IMG/VR virus record: IMGVR_UViG_3300020438_002638
Location: 1 to 23,927 of that record
Length of the DNA: 23,927 bases
Origin: a virus
Direction: 5' to 3' (one strand)
In this document: positions 1 through 7,684 of the stretch, piece by piece
Numbering within the stretch: position 1 is the first letter of the stretch
Layout: each line of letters starts with the position of its first letter
Position numbers and translations under genes: made by a program
Notes under the pieces: generated by a model
Seen by the model: only the letters and a program-made list of their open reading frames with translations
The model's database searches: none
Told to the model about the DNA's origin: nothing

Positions 1-8
1 AATCTGTC

Positions 9-37
9 TTGACAACATTTTGAAACTGTGATATAAT
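9..37 (+). promoter_or_regulatory. sigma70-like early promoter for gp43
   Basis: TTGACA (9-14), a 17-nt spacer and TATAAT (32-37): a full-consensus vegetative promoter. The gp43 ATG begins at 44, seven bases after the -10, where initiation is expected, so the mRNA would be leaderless or nearly so. No Shine-Dalgarno sequence lies before the ATG. The hexamers are seen directly; function is inferred. Confidence 0.85.
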
Positions 38-43
38 ACATAT

Positions 44-2560
44 ATGTTTTATACCAATGTTGCAAGATATTCAAACTACATTCTTTACCGAGGTTATGAC
101 GATCTCGGTAAAAAAGTTTTTAAGAAAGAAAAGTTCAAACCAAAATTCTTTGTACCATCCAAGACTGAAACTGGATGGCGTGGTTTGGACGGTAATCATA
201 TAGGTGAAGTAGATTTCGACTCTATGAGAGAAGCACGTGATTGGTTGGAACAATACCAACATGTCACTGGTTTCCAAGTCTATGGAACGAACAACTACTT
301 ACACCAGTATGTCACACGCAAGTTCCCAAAAGATATTCGGTTTGATCGTGATAAGATCAACGTTACCACTATTGACATTGAGACTGAGTATGAAGGTGGA
401 TTTCCTAAAGTAGCAGTTGCAGACCAAAGAGTACTTGCAATAACTATTAAGAATAATATTGATGGGATCTATCATGTGTGGGGTCTACAAGATTACGACA
501 CAGAGAAGGCTCTGATCAAACCAGTCAACTATGTCAAGTGTGAGTCAGAACCAGAACTACTCGCTCGATTTGTAAATCACTGGAGACAGGAAGAAAACTT
601 ACCAGACGTTATCACTGGTTGGAATGTTCGGTTCTTTGATATCCCCTATTTGGTTAATCGTATCAATCGCGTTTGTGGTGTTGATATGGTCAGACAGTTT
701 TCACCATGGGGTCTGATAGATCAACGCAAGATACGAAGACTCAACAAAGAAGAAATGACCTACGACATCAAAGGCATCCAAACTATGGATTACCTTGAGT
801 TGTTTCAGAAGTTTGGTTACTCGTATGGTAAACAAGAGTCATACAAACTTGATCACATTGGTCATGTTGTGCTCGGTGAGAAGAAACTGTCTTACGAAGA
901 ATCTGGTTCATTGAAGAACTTGTACAAAGATGATTTCCAAAAGTACATCGACTATAACATGAAAGATGTGCAGTTGGTTGATCGTCTTGAAGAAAAGATG
1001 GGACTCATTACACTGGGTATGACTATTGCATATAAAGGTGGTGTGAACTATCAGGATGCGTTTGGTACTACAGGTATCTGGGAATCTATCATCCATCGTA
1101 AACTCAACAACATGAAAGTTGTTCCATCTGCATTCAAGATAGAGCACGAGAAGAGTGAGTTTGCAGGTGGTTACGTGAAGAACCCACAGACAGGTGCACA
1201 CGACTGGGTTGTGTCGTTTGACTTGAACTCACTGTACCCAAACATTATTGTGCAATGGAACATGTCACCAGAAACTCTACTGAAGAGTCCACCAGATAAT
1301 CTACCTAGTGGTGTTGATCATTATCTCAAAGCCTTTGATGGTGTAGATCCTATACATCCTGCACAGAGAGAAAGAAACAATGCAGTTGCATCAAACGGAT
1401 CTATCTATAGTAAGAAGATCGATGGTGTGATTCCAAATATTATTATTGACTACTATGATGAACGTAGTTCTGTCAAGAAACAAATGTTATCTGCAGAACA
1501 ATCATATCAGAAAGAAAAAACATTTGAATTAGAAAAAGAGATAAACACTCTCCACAATCAACAGATGGCGATTAAGATCTTGATGAACTCTTTGTATGGT
1601 GCGATGGGTAACAGGTACTTCAAGTATTATGATCTACGTATTGCAGAGGGTGTGACTCTCACTGGTCAGATGGTTATCCAATGGGCAGAGAAAACAATCA
1701 ACAACGAAATGAATAAAATATTAAAGACTGAGGAAGATTATGTACTGGCTATCGATACCGACTCTGTTTATATTAACATGTCTGCTCTTGTACGGCAACT
1801 TAATCCTAACGATCCTGTTAAGTTCTTAGACAAAATTTGTAGAGATCACTTCGAACCTAAACTCGCAAAATCTTTTGATGATTTGTTCCACAAGATGAAC
1901 TGTCACAAACCTAGAATGGAAATGGCACGTGAGGTTATTGCAGATCGTGGTATATGGACTGCAAAGAAGAGATACATTCTCAACGTGCATAACTCTGAAG
2001 GTGTGCAATACGATGAACCCAAACTAAAGATGATGGGTATCGAAGCAATCAAATCTTCCACACCACAAGTTGTCCGTGACAAATTCAAAGAGGCGTTCAA
2101 GATTATTATATCGTCTACTGAGAAAGAAACGCAGGACTTCATCCAACAATTCAAATCAGAGTTTAAACAGTTACCACCAGAGTCTATTGCATTTCCACGT
2201 GGTGTGTCTAATATAACAGACTGGAGTGATCGTAAACAAATATACAAAAAGGGGACACCCATACATGTTCGTGGGTCTCTACTATATAATAAGTACTTGA
2301 AGGAATATAAACTCACCAACAAGTACGAACCGATTGAGAATGGTAGTCGTATCAAGTTCTGTTACTTGAAGATGCCTAACACAATCAAAGAAAACATAAT
2401 CTCATTTCCAGATGTGGTTCCACAAGAGTTTGGTCTGGGAAGATTCATAGATTATGACAAACAATTTGAAAAGACTTTTATTGAACCATTGAAAATGATA
2501 CTAGACGCGGTCAATTGGTCAGTAGAAGAACAACAAACACTAGAGGATTTTTTCGCATGA
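44..2560 (+). CDS. 43: DNA polymerase, family B, T4 gp43-like
   Basis: Replicative DNA polymerase with 3'-5' proofreading, 838 aa (T4 gp43 is about 900 aa). Exonuclease motifs are intact: ExoI DIE (D111, E113), ExoII around [12 protein letters not shown] (N194, D199), ExoIII YNMKD (D308). Polymerase motif A is DLNSLYP (393-399), motif [10 protein letters not shown] (511-519) and motif C IDTDS (D571, D573). Motif C reads I-D-T-D-S where most family-B enzymes have G-D-T-D-S. The last residues, QQTLEDFF, fit the canonical clamp-binding PIP box QxxLxxFF. The start at 44 is supported by the perfect promoter immediately upstream and by a typical gp43 N-terminus (MFYTNV). The stop overlaps the next start (ATGA). 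Identification is close to certain. Confidence 0.98.
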   Translation: MFYTNVARYSNYILYRGYDDLGKKVFKKEKFKPKFFVPSKTETGWRGLDGNHIGEVDFDSMREARDWLEQYQHVTGFQVYGTNNYLHQYVTRKFPKDIRFDRDKINVTTIDIETEYEGGFPKVAVADQRVLAITIKNNIDGIYHVWGLQDYDTEKALIKPVNYVKCESEPELLARFVNHWRQEENLPDVITGWNVRFFDIPYLVNRINRVCGVDMVRQFSPWGLIDQRKIRRLNKEEMTYDIKGIQTMDYLELFQKFGYSYGKQESYKLDHIGHVVLGEKKLSYEESGSLKNLYKDDFQKYIDYNMKDVQLVDRLEEKMGLITLGMTIAYKGGVNYQDAFGTTGIWESIIHRKLNNMKVVPSAFKIEHEKSEFAGGYVKNPQTGAHDWVVSFDLNSLYPNIIVQWNMSPETLLKSPPDNLPSGVDHYLKAFDGVDPIHPAQRERNNAVASNGSIYSKKIDGVIPNIIIDYYDERSSVKKQMLSAEQSYQKEKTFELEKEINTLHNQQMAIKILMNSLYGAMGNRYFKYYDLRIAEGVTLTGQMVIQWAEKTINNEMNKILKTEEDYVLAIDTDSVYINMSALVRQLNPNDPVKFLDKICRDHFEPKLAKSFDDLFHKMNCHKPRMEMAREVIADRGIWTAKKRYILNVHNSEGVQYDEPKLKMMGIEAIKSSTPQVVRDKFKEAFKIIISSTEKETQDFIQQFKSEFKQLPPESIAFPRGVSNITDWSDRKQIYKKGTPIHVRGSLLYNKYLKEYKLTNKYEPIENGSRIKFCYLKMPNTIKENIISFPDVVPQEFGLGRFIDYDKQFEKTFIEPLKMILDAVNWSVEEQQTLEDFFA

Positions 2561-2901
2561 AGGCTGGTAAAGTATGGGGTACGACAGAACTTATAGAAGC
2601 AAATGGTGCACTGGAGTTCCATCGTATTGAAATGGAAAAGGGTGGGGTTTGTTCTAAACACCTACACAGATATAAATGGAATGGGTTCTATGTAGAATCT
2701 GGTAAGATGTTAATCCGAACTTGGCAGAGAGATTATGACCTTTGTGATATTACAATCCTAAACATGGGTGATTACCATAAAGTGAAGCCTGGACTCTACC
2801 ATCAATTTGAATGTTTGGAAAGTGGTATTGCATACGAATTGTACTGGGCAGAATTTAATCACAACGATATAGTTAGAGAATCTGTAGGAGAAATGAAATG
2901 A
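2557..2901 (+). CDS. cupin-domain protein
   Basis: A 114-aa single-domain cupin. Cupin motif 1 is visible as GGVCSKHLH...E (H35, H37, E47) and motif 2 as [15 protein letters not shown] (H82), giving the usual metal-binding His/Glu set. The general resemblance is to the small mannose-6-phosphate isomerase type II or WxcM-like cupins, but the substrate cannot be read from sequence. A phosphomannomutase gene at 12273 makes a sugar role plausible. The start is ATG 2557, which overlaps the gp43 stop as ATGA; an in-frame start further upstream would lie inside gp43 and is unlikely. It overlaps the next gene by four bases, so translation is probably coupled. Confidence 0.85.
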   Translation: MKAGKVWGTTELIEANGALEFHRIEMEKGGVCSKHLHRYKWNGFYVESGKMLIRTWQRDYDLCDITILNMGDYHKVKPGLYHQFECLESGIAYELYWAEFNHNDIVRESVGEMK

Positions 2902-3281
2902 TACGCGAGACGAACTTTGATAAAGTAAGAATTTTTATGGAAACGTTTGGTCAAGAAGTGAAGAGAGAACCAGAGTTACCAGATGATGAAACTTCTAAAC
3001 TTAGATTAGAACTTATTGCAGAAGAACTTGGTGAACTAGAAGAAGCAATTGCTAATAAAGATTTTGTTGAAATCGCAGACGCACTTACTGATATATTATA
3101 TGTAACCTATGGTGCAGGTCATGCTTTTGGTCTTGACCTTGATGCATGTTTCAGAGAAGTCCAAAGATCCAATATGTCTAAGTTGGGAGAGGATGGTAAA
3201 CCTATCTATCGTGAGGATGGTAAGGTTCTCAAAGGCCCAAATTATTCTGAACCAGATCTAAAAAAGACTTTACAACTGTAA
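2898..3281 (+). CDS. mazG: MazG-like nucleoside triphosphate pyrophosphohydrolase
   Basis: A 127-aa all-alpha NTP pyrophosphohydrolase, a family that hydrolyses (d)NTPs to NMP plus PPi. The metal-binding acidic helices are visible: E38...E42-E43 in RLELIAEELGELEE, and E58xxD61...D65 in EIADALTDILYV. The tail EDGKPIYREDGKVLKGPNY is characteristic of the phage MazG/PRA-PH-like subgroup. It overlaps the cupin by ATGA. The stop codon lies inside the terminator hairpin at 3268-3287. A role in nucleotide-pool or alarmone management during infection is known for phage MazG relatives but is inferred here. Confidence 0.9.
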   Translation: MIRETNFDKVRIFMETFGQEVKREPELPDDETSKLRLELIAEELGELEEAIANKDFVEIADALTDILYVTYGAGHAFGLDLDACFREVQRSNMSKLGEDGKPIYREDGKVLKGPNYSEPDLKKTLQL

Positions 3282-3287
3282 AGTTTT
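3268..3287 (+). terminator. rho-independent terminator after mazG
   Basis: CTTTAC (3268-3273) and GTAAAG (3278-3283) form a 6-bp stem with an AACT tetraloop, followed by TTTT. The stem is short and A/T-rich. The left arm contains the -35 (TTTACA, 3269-3274) of the next promoter and the right arm contains the mazG stop codon. Confidence 0.55.
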
Positions 3288-3297
3288 CTGGTATAAT
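3269..3297 (+). promoter_or_regulatory. sigma70-like early promoter (leaderless)
   Basis: TTTACA (3269-3274), a 17-nt spacer and TATAAT (3292-3297). The ATG of the downstream gene is at 3304, exactly seven bases after the -10, the same geometry as at gp43, and again without a Shine-Dalgarno sequence. Confidence 0.8.
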
Positions 3298-3303
3298 AAC
3301 ATT

Positions 3304-4407
3304 ATGAATACATTGAATACAGAGCAAGCACAATTTTGTGCAGGTATCTTTAATGATTACTTTGGTCAGTTCTCAAGAATTGATCAATATATGCGTGATC
3401 AAAAACTTGCACAAATAAAAGGTGTTCCAACTTCATTGCCAGGCATGGGTCTGGACGATGATATGTTTGATGACTTTTCTATGTCACCAGAAGATATGGA
3501 TTTGCAAGTAGTAGAACCTAGTAATTTTATCTGGGACACTTCTATCAACATGATATCAAGTCATAGTAATATGGTGAGTATCCCTGGCAAGACTGTAAAA
3601 CTTGCAGTCAAAGAAATGAATACAAATAAGTATGTTGGATTTATTCGACTTGGTTCTCCAGTTATAAACTGTAAACCTCGTAATGATTTGTTAGGTCAAG
3701 TTCCAGAACTTACCATATTTAACAAAACAACTGTCATGGGGTTTGTTATAGTTCCTTGTCAACCTTTTGGGTATAATTATCTTGGTGGTAAACTTCTTGC
3801 CGCTTTGTGTTGTTCTCATGAAGTGAGAGAAAAACTCAACAAAAAATATGACATGAACTTGTGTATGTTTGAGACTACAAGTCTATATGGTAACTCAAAG
3901 TCTGCGTCTCAGTATGATGGTATGAAACCTATGTTAAGAAATAGGGGCTTGACAATCTCTGATTTTATCCCTATGCTTAACGGTGAACCATATCTTAATC
4001 TTGTCAAGTATGTTGAGGATGTATTTGGTAAAGGCGAACTAGTACCAGAAGGTGCATCAAGTAGAAAACTAAAAATGACTAATGCTATTATTGGACTGTT
4101 AAAAAGATCTTTGAAGGGTGAAGACCTTGCAAAGTTTAAACTAACAATTGACAATGCAAAACAGTTGACAGAACAGAAAAGATATTATGTGTCTAACTAT
4201 GGTATTGAAAACTATATTGACATTGTAAATGGTAAAACTGATAAGATAGTTGAAGCGCCAAACTTCGACAGGTACGGTCAAGATCAACTTATAGAATGGT
4301 GGAAGAAACTTGCCACTAAAAGATATAAAAAATTAAAAGAAGAAGACAGACTAAGAAAAGATCTTGAGGTATGGACTGAGGACAGTCAAATTGATATTAT
4401 AAGGTGA
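3304..4407 (+). CDS. DUF4338/DruA-like protein
   Basis: A 367-aa protein without an assigned function. The middle (about residues 95-220) follows the order of motifs I recognise from the DUF4338 domain, the domain of DruA from Druantia defence systems and of some transposon-associated proteins. These are a 'GFIRLGSP' strand, an 'RNDLLG' turn, a hydrophobic 'GFVIVPCQPF' strand, a helix ending 'REKLNKKYDMNL', and 'MFETTSLYG' matching the family's 'LETFVD.....G' segment. The family's GTCYKAANW segment is not clearly present. The C-terminus is Lys-rich (KRYKKLKEEDRLRKDLE). It is first in its transcript, from a leaderless promoter. The match is by eye, so treat it as a hypothesis. Confidence 0.6.
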   Translation: MNTLNTEQAQFCAGIFNDYFGQFSRIDQYMRDQKLAQIKGVPTSLPGMGLDDDMFDDFSMSPEDMDLQVVEPSNFIWDTSINMISSHSNMVSIPGKTVKLAVKEMNTNKYVGFIRLGSPVINCKPRNDLLGQVPELTIFNKTTVMGFVIVPCQPFGYNYLGGKLLAALCCSHEVREKLNKKYDMNLCMFETTSLYGNSKSASQYDGMKPMLRNRGLTISDFIPMLNGEPYLNLVKYVEDVFGKGELVPEGASSRKLKMTNAIIGLLKRSLKGEDLAKFKLTIDNAKQLTEQKRYYVSNYGIENYIDIVNGKTDKIVEAPNFDRYGQDQLIEWWKKLATKRYKKLKEEDRLRKDLEVWTEDSQIDIIR

Positions 4408-4410
4408 TAC

Positions 4411-5328
4411 ATGTACTCACTAACTATATTTAAGAATAGATACGATAACAAGACACATCGTAGAATGGACTTTGACAACTGGTCGGAGTTCAAAAGTTTA
4501 TTCTATCAACTATCTAAACAACCACTAGCGTCTAAAGAAGATGCAAACTTGATTTCTCCTGCGACCTACCAACCCAATACAACTCGTAAGAATGTAAACG
4601 TAGTAGATTGGGGTGGTTGGTGTGCAGTAGACGTAGATGAACACAACTTCGAAGGAGACCTAAAGAATGAGTTGGATAGTAGGTACACTTATATCTGTTA
4701 CAGTACTGCTAGCAGTCGAGAAGATTTTCCAAAGTTTCGCTTGGTGTTTCCACTTACAAAAAGAGTTGGATCGGACTCTATTAAACATTTCTGGTACGCA
4801 CTCAACACCGAACTCAATTCGATTGGAGATAAACAAACTAAGGATTATTCACGGATGTATTATATCCCTAGTACGTACTCTGGGGCTTTCAACTTTATTT
4901 TTGATAATACTGGTGTGGATATAGATCCAGATGAACTTATGTTCAAACATCCGTATGCAGAGAAATCTAATTTAAATAATTTTTTCGATAGATTACCCGA
5001 AGATATAAAACAAGAATATCTAAGGCATAAGAAACAAAGACTAGACAATACTAACATTCACTGGACATCTTATAAAGACTGTCCGTTCTTTCCGAAGAAA
5101 CTAGGATCTGAATATAGACTAATTACTAACACTGGTTGGTATCACAAGATGTATCAGATCATGGTCGCAATTGCAGGTAATGCGATAAAGAAACAATATC
5201 CGATCACTGCACAAGAAATATCTAAACTGTGTAGAGAACTAGATATGGAAACTGGTAATTGGTACGAGAACCGTCCTCTGGACAAGGAGGCTGATCGTGC
5301 ACTTGAATATGTTTATAGGAATGGTTAA
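4411..5328 (+). CDS. putative AEP-type (PrimPol-like) primase
   Basis: A 305-aa protein. Residues about 60-165 resemble the archaeo-eukaryotic primase core of phage and plasmid PrimPol proteins: a hydrophobic strand ending DVD (D74, D76 in WCAVDVDEHN), then YSTASSREDFPKFRLVFPL (with R110), then a KDYSRMYYIPSTY segment (D145) like the 'D.aR...iP.T' motif of that family. The C-terminal region (about 235-305) looks like a PriCT-type helical domain. T4 gp61 is a DnaG/TOPRIM-type primase, so this would be a different enzyme class. No DnaG-type primase is present in this window. Four bases separate it from the upstream gene. The function is an inference from motif order. Confidence 0.55.
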   Translation: MYSLTIFKNRYDNKTHRRMDFDNWSEFKSLFYQLSKQPLASKEDANLISPATYQPNTTRKNVNVVDWGGWCAVDVDEHNFEGDLKNELDSRYTYICYSTASSREDFPKFRLVFPLTKRVGSDSIKHFWYALNTELNSIGDKQTKDYSRMYYIPSTYSGAFNFIFDNTGVDIDPDELMFKHPYAEKSNLNNFFDRLPEDIKQEYLRHKKQRLDNTNIHWTSYKDCPFFPKKLGSEYRLITNTGWYHKMYQIMVAIAGNAIKKQYPITAQEISKLCRELDMETGNWYENRPLDKEADRALEYVYRNG

Positions 5329-5603
5329 TGAGTAAAAAACAAGATTACAATGACGAAATGCAAGATCTTATATTCACCTCTGCAGGTGACTTCATGGGAA
5401 TGCAAAAAGAAGAACCTCACGAGTATTGCACAACAAAAGGTTTGGGTTGGGCATTCCTTATCATTGCTTTGTTTATGATAGGTGTTCCTATAATAATGCT
5501 TATGATTATGGTAGGACTAGATGAGTATGCTAGATATTGTAATTTAAATATCATGCCGTGTTTCACAAATACAATAAACTTTTTTAGATCGGTATTAGGA
5601 TAA
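5328..5603 (+). CDS. small membrane protein
   Basis: 91 aa, not recognised. A cytoplasmic-looking acidic N-terminus (about 35 residues) precedes one strong hydrophobic segment (about 41-64, GWAFLIIALFMIGVPIIMLM). The C-terminus carries two cysteines. The start overlaps the preceding stop as TAATG, and the stop overlaps the next start in the same way, placing it in a tightly coupled run of membrane-protein genes. Confidence 0.7.
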   Translation: MSKKQDYNDEMQDLIFTSAGDFMGMQKEEPHEYCTTKGLGWAFLIIALFMIGVPIIMLMIMVGLDEYARYCNLNIMPCFTNTINFFRSVLG

Positions 5604-5821
5604 TGACAGACCCTAGAGAATCCGCACAGTTGGAAGCAGAAAAAACTTTTGAAATGTTTATGGATTGGACAAAGAAAGTTGTATATATAATCATATTCTT
5701 CTTAGTAGTAGTTGTCGTAGGATGCAACAATGGTGTAGAGAAAGGGCCTAATGCAACAGGTTCTAAATATAATGGTGAGCAATACGATCCTACTAATCTT
5801 AACACAAAGGAAAACAAATGA
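5603..5821 (+). CDS. small membrane protein with lipobox-like motif
   Basis: 72 aa, not recognised. A charged N-terminus of about 27 residues is followed by one hydrophobic helix (about 27-41) ending VVVGC, which fits the lipobox rule, and then a polar Asn/Lys-rich tail. The long charged N-terminus is unusual for a lipoprotein signal, so a simple single-pass membrane protein is equally possible. Phage Rz1-type spanins are small lipoproteins, but this tail is not Pro-rich and I do not assign that role. It overlaps both neighbours. Confidence 0.65.
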   Translation: MTDPRESAQLEAEKTFEMFMDWTKKVVYIIIFFLVVVVVGCNNGVEKGPNATGSKYNGEQYDPTNLNTKENK

Positions 5822-6144
5822 GTAATAAAGTAGAACCCATAGGATGGGCGAGAACTCTTCTAGGTGCAAAAGATGCGTGGAAAAGTATAATGACTATAAA
5901 GAACTCTCCACTTCGTAACCTACCACCTCAGTTGGGATTGATGATTTTTTCAATACTGTCTATTATGTGGAGTGGTATCTTTGCAGCAATAATAAATAAT
6001 CCGTATGCATTTGGAGTATCTGCAGGTGGACACTTGTTAGTAGTATTTGGTATTTTTATTACTGCTATAGTATATGACAGTGCAGAAAAATATAGTGCAC
6101 CACAAAATTACAATATACGTGGAAACGGTGGCGAACACGAGTGA
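5818..6144 (+). CDS. small membrane protein, two predicted helices
   Basis: 108 aa, not recognised. Two hydrophobic segments (about residues 40-61 and 70-86) follow a basic amphipathic N-terminus. The C-terminus is polar. It overlaps the previous gene by ATGA and the next by GTGA, so the whole run appears translationally coupled. No enzymatic motif is visible. Confidence 0.7.
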   Translation: MSNKVEPIGWARTLLGAKDAWKSIMTIKNSPLRNLPPQLGLMIFSILSIMWSGIFAAIINNPYAFGVSAGGHLLVVFGIFITAIVYDSAEKYSAPQNYNIRGNGGEHE

Positions 6145-6227
6145 CATGGTTATACTTCATAGTTGTATATGGTTATCCAATTATGATGATTGCCATGGCA
6201 GTCATAATGCATAAGAGATTCAAATGA
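6141..6227 (+). CDS. 28-aa transmembrane micro-ORF
   Basis: A GTG-initiated ORF of 28 codons fills the interval between two accepted genes. It overlaps the upstream stop as GTGA (6141-6144) and the downstream start as ATGA (6224-6227). The peptide is almost entirely a hydrophobic helix (starting MTWLYFIVV) followed by a basic end HKRFK, which would orient the C-terminus in the cytoplasm. The perfect coupling geometry at both ends is the main evidence. There is no independent support for translation. Confidence 0.5.
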   Translation: MTWLYFIVVYGYPIMMIAMAVIMHKRFK

Positions 6228-6475
6228 AATGGTTGATAGTAATAATTTTTAATACACTGGCAGGTGATATTTTCGTATTTCAAGAACCTAAGTTTGATAC
6301 AAGAGAAGAATGTATGATTACTCTAATCCAATCTAGGGATGCAGTCCTACAAAAACTCTTACTTGAGTATGGAGCACCTTTGCCTATAGAGGCTGTAAAT
6401 TGTGTGCGCGAAGATGTGATTAAGAAAGTATTAAGAAATGAAATGGTTGATATTAGTTTTACTAACGAAGGGTGA
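6224..6475 (+). CDS. small exported protein, MKWLI family (copy 1)
   Basis: 83 aa, not recognised. A short hydrophobic N-terminus (MKWLIVIIFNTLAG) resembles a signal peptide. The mature part carries two cysteines (C30, C60) that could form a disulfide outside the cytoplasm. The first 15 bases, ATGAAATGGTTGATA, are identical to those of the gene starting at 6438. The layout of N-terminal helix, beta-strand with Phe/Pro, Cys near 29 and a second Cys near 60 is shared with it, indicating a tandem paralogue. Confidence 0.65.
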   Translation: MKWLIVIIFNTLAGDIFVFQEPKFDTREECMITLIQSRDAVLQKLLLEYGAPLPIEAVNCVREDVIKKVLRNEMVDISFTNEG

Positions 6476-6677
6476 ACCTTTCACAATACCAATGCAAGAG
6501 TTCGAACACGAAGATGCTTGTTTTGAGTATGTAACTACCAAAGAGAATTATCCTACAATCGCAGTAGAAGTGATTGCAATCGCAGGGTTCAATGATCCTG
6601 TAGTAAATATAATATGCACACCAGAGAACAGAGTAAAGGAATATTTAAATGTGGGTTCTAGTATGGTTAGCACTTGA
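6438..6677 (+). CDS. small exported protein, MKWLI family (copy 2)
   Basis: 79 aa, not recognised. It begins MKWLILVLL and has cysteines at 28 and 60, the same plan as the preceding gene, which it overlaps by 38 bases. It overlaps the next small ORF by 29 bases. No good Shine-Dalgarno sequence is visible, so expression would depend on coupling to the upstream gene. Confidence 0.6.
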   Translation: MKWLILVLLTKGEPFTIPMQEFEHEDACFEYVTTKENYPTIAVEVIAIAGFNDPVVNIICTPENRVKEYLNVGSSMVST

Positions 6678-6825
6678 AGCAAACCAAAAAGTAGACTACT
6701 ATCACATCGGTACATATGATACCGATAAAGTTTGTCAGATATCATTGAAAGAAGCAGTAGTACTGATAACAAATAATAATCAAGCACTAAGTTGTTTTTA
6801 CGTTGGAGAGGATGCTGATGGATAA
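6649..6825 (+). CDS. small exported protein, third member of the MKWLI-like run
   Basis: A 58-aa ORF starting MWVLVWLALE. It has a hydrophobic start and cysteines at 29 and 49, matching the plan of the two preceding genes. It overlaps the preceding gene (stop at 6677) and the following dehydrogenase start (6818). It is the only open frame bridging the two genes. Not recognised as a known family. Confidence 0.55.
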   Translation: MWVLVWLALEANQKVDYYHIGTYDTDKVCQISLKEAVVLITNNNQALSCFYVGEDADG

Positions 6826-7660
6826 AGTGAATGTTGCCATTGTTGGTCATGGTTATGTTGGTAAGGCAGTAGAGTATGGATTCAATACATCAAGCGTAAA
6901 TCAATACATTTTAGATCCGATATACAATAAAGGTATGGAGACAATCAAGGACGTAAAGATAGATCTTGCGTTTGTCTGTGTTCCTACACCTTTTGGATCT
7001 GACGGTAAGATCGACTCATCTATTGTAGAAGAAGTCGTTGGTCAACTAAAGTCTAAGAACTGTGTCATTGCTATTAAGTCTACAGTAACACCAGACATAG
7101 TTACTAAACTACACGAAGAGAATAACATGGTTGTTTACAATCCAGAGTTTCTCACAGAACAGAATGCACTAGAAGATTTTGTCAATCCACCCATGCATGT
7201 GTTTGGTGGTGATAAAACACATTGTCATTACTTGTACCAGTTCTACTTAGATCACAGTAGATGTAAAGATACAACAACAAGGTCATACTACTTGACACCT
7301 GCAGAAGCATCGTTTGTCAAGTATGGGATAAACTCTTTTCTCGCATCAAAGGTATTATGGTTTAATCAATTCTCAGATCTTTGTGATAAACATAACGTCA
7401 AGTATAACGCTGTGATGAATGCATTGATTACAGATAGACGTATTGGTAATAGTCACATGACAGTGCCAGGCCCTGATGGTAGGAAGGGTTACGGTGGTGC
7501 ATGTTTTCCAAAGGATACAAATGCATTCTCTAGATTTGCCGAAGGAGACTTCTCACTTCTTGATTTAGTTATCGAAGAAAATAATAAGTATCGTTCTGAA
7601 TATGTATTAGATGATAGAGAAAAAGAACAGAATGTTGTTTACATTAGAAACAAATTATGA
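6818..7660 (+). CDS. ugd: UDP-glucose 6-dehydrogenase-like, short form
   Basis: A 280-aa member of the UDP-glucose/GDP-mannose dehydrogenase family, which oxidises UDP-glucose to UDP-glucuronate with two NAD+. Visible features: Rossmann loop GHGYVG (10-15), KSTVTP (87-92), NPEFLTEQNA (108-117), the substrate-domain lysine in SFVKYGINSF (K168), and the catalytic cysteine in GGACFPKD (C229). Typical enzymes are about 390-450 aa; this one ends soon after the catalytic loop and lacks the C-terminal NDP-sugar-binding Rossmann domain. Start ATG 6818 has GGAGAGG at 6805-6811; a TTG start at 6803 is less likely. The next gene is a matching UDP-glucuronate 4-epimerase-like enzyme, which supports UDP-glucose as substrate. 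Confidence 0.88.
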   Translation: MDKVNVAIVGHGYVGKAVEYGFNTSSVNQYILDPIYNKGMETIKDVKIDLAFVCVPTPFGSDGKIDSSIVEEVVGQLKSKNCVIAIKSTVTPDIVTKLHEENNMVVYNPEFLTEQNALEDFVNPPMHVFGGDKTHCHYLYQFYLDHSRCKDTTTRSYYLTPAEASFVKYGINSFLASKVLWFNQFSDLCDKHNVKYNAVMNALITDRRIGNSHMTVPGPDGRKGYGGACFPKDTNAFSRFAEGDFSLLDLVIEENNKYRSEYVLDDREKEQNVVYIRNKL

Positions 7661-7666
7661 TATAAT
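7638..7666 (+). promoter_or_regulatory. sigma70-like early promoter for the epimerase gene
   Basis: TTTACA (7638-7643), a 17-nt spacer and TATAAT (7661-7666), overlapping the end of the dehydrogenase gene. The leader to ATG 7685 is about 12 nt and contains an AAGGGAAG Shine-Dalgarno element (7674-7681). Confidence 0.75.
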
Positions 7667-7684
7667 ATATTAGAAGGGAAGATT

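Noticed and set aside
1903-2355. 150-codon antisense open frame within gp43
   Set aside because: It is opposite a certain gene, has no ribosome site or promoter, and its composition is what an antisense shadow gives.
2671-2678. TATAAATG on the plus strand inside the cupin gene
   Set aside because: It is one base off the late word, inside a gene with no start nearby downstream that needs it.
4143-4170. TTGACA-like boxes inside the DUF4338-like gene
   Set aside because: No suitably spaced -10 leads to a gene start.
5603-5821. Rz1-like spanin lipoprotein
   Set aside because: There is a lipobox-like VVGC, but the N-terminus before it is too long and charged, the tail is not proline-rich, and no overlapping Rz-type partner is seen.
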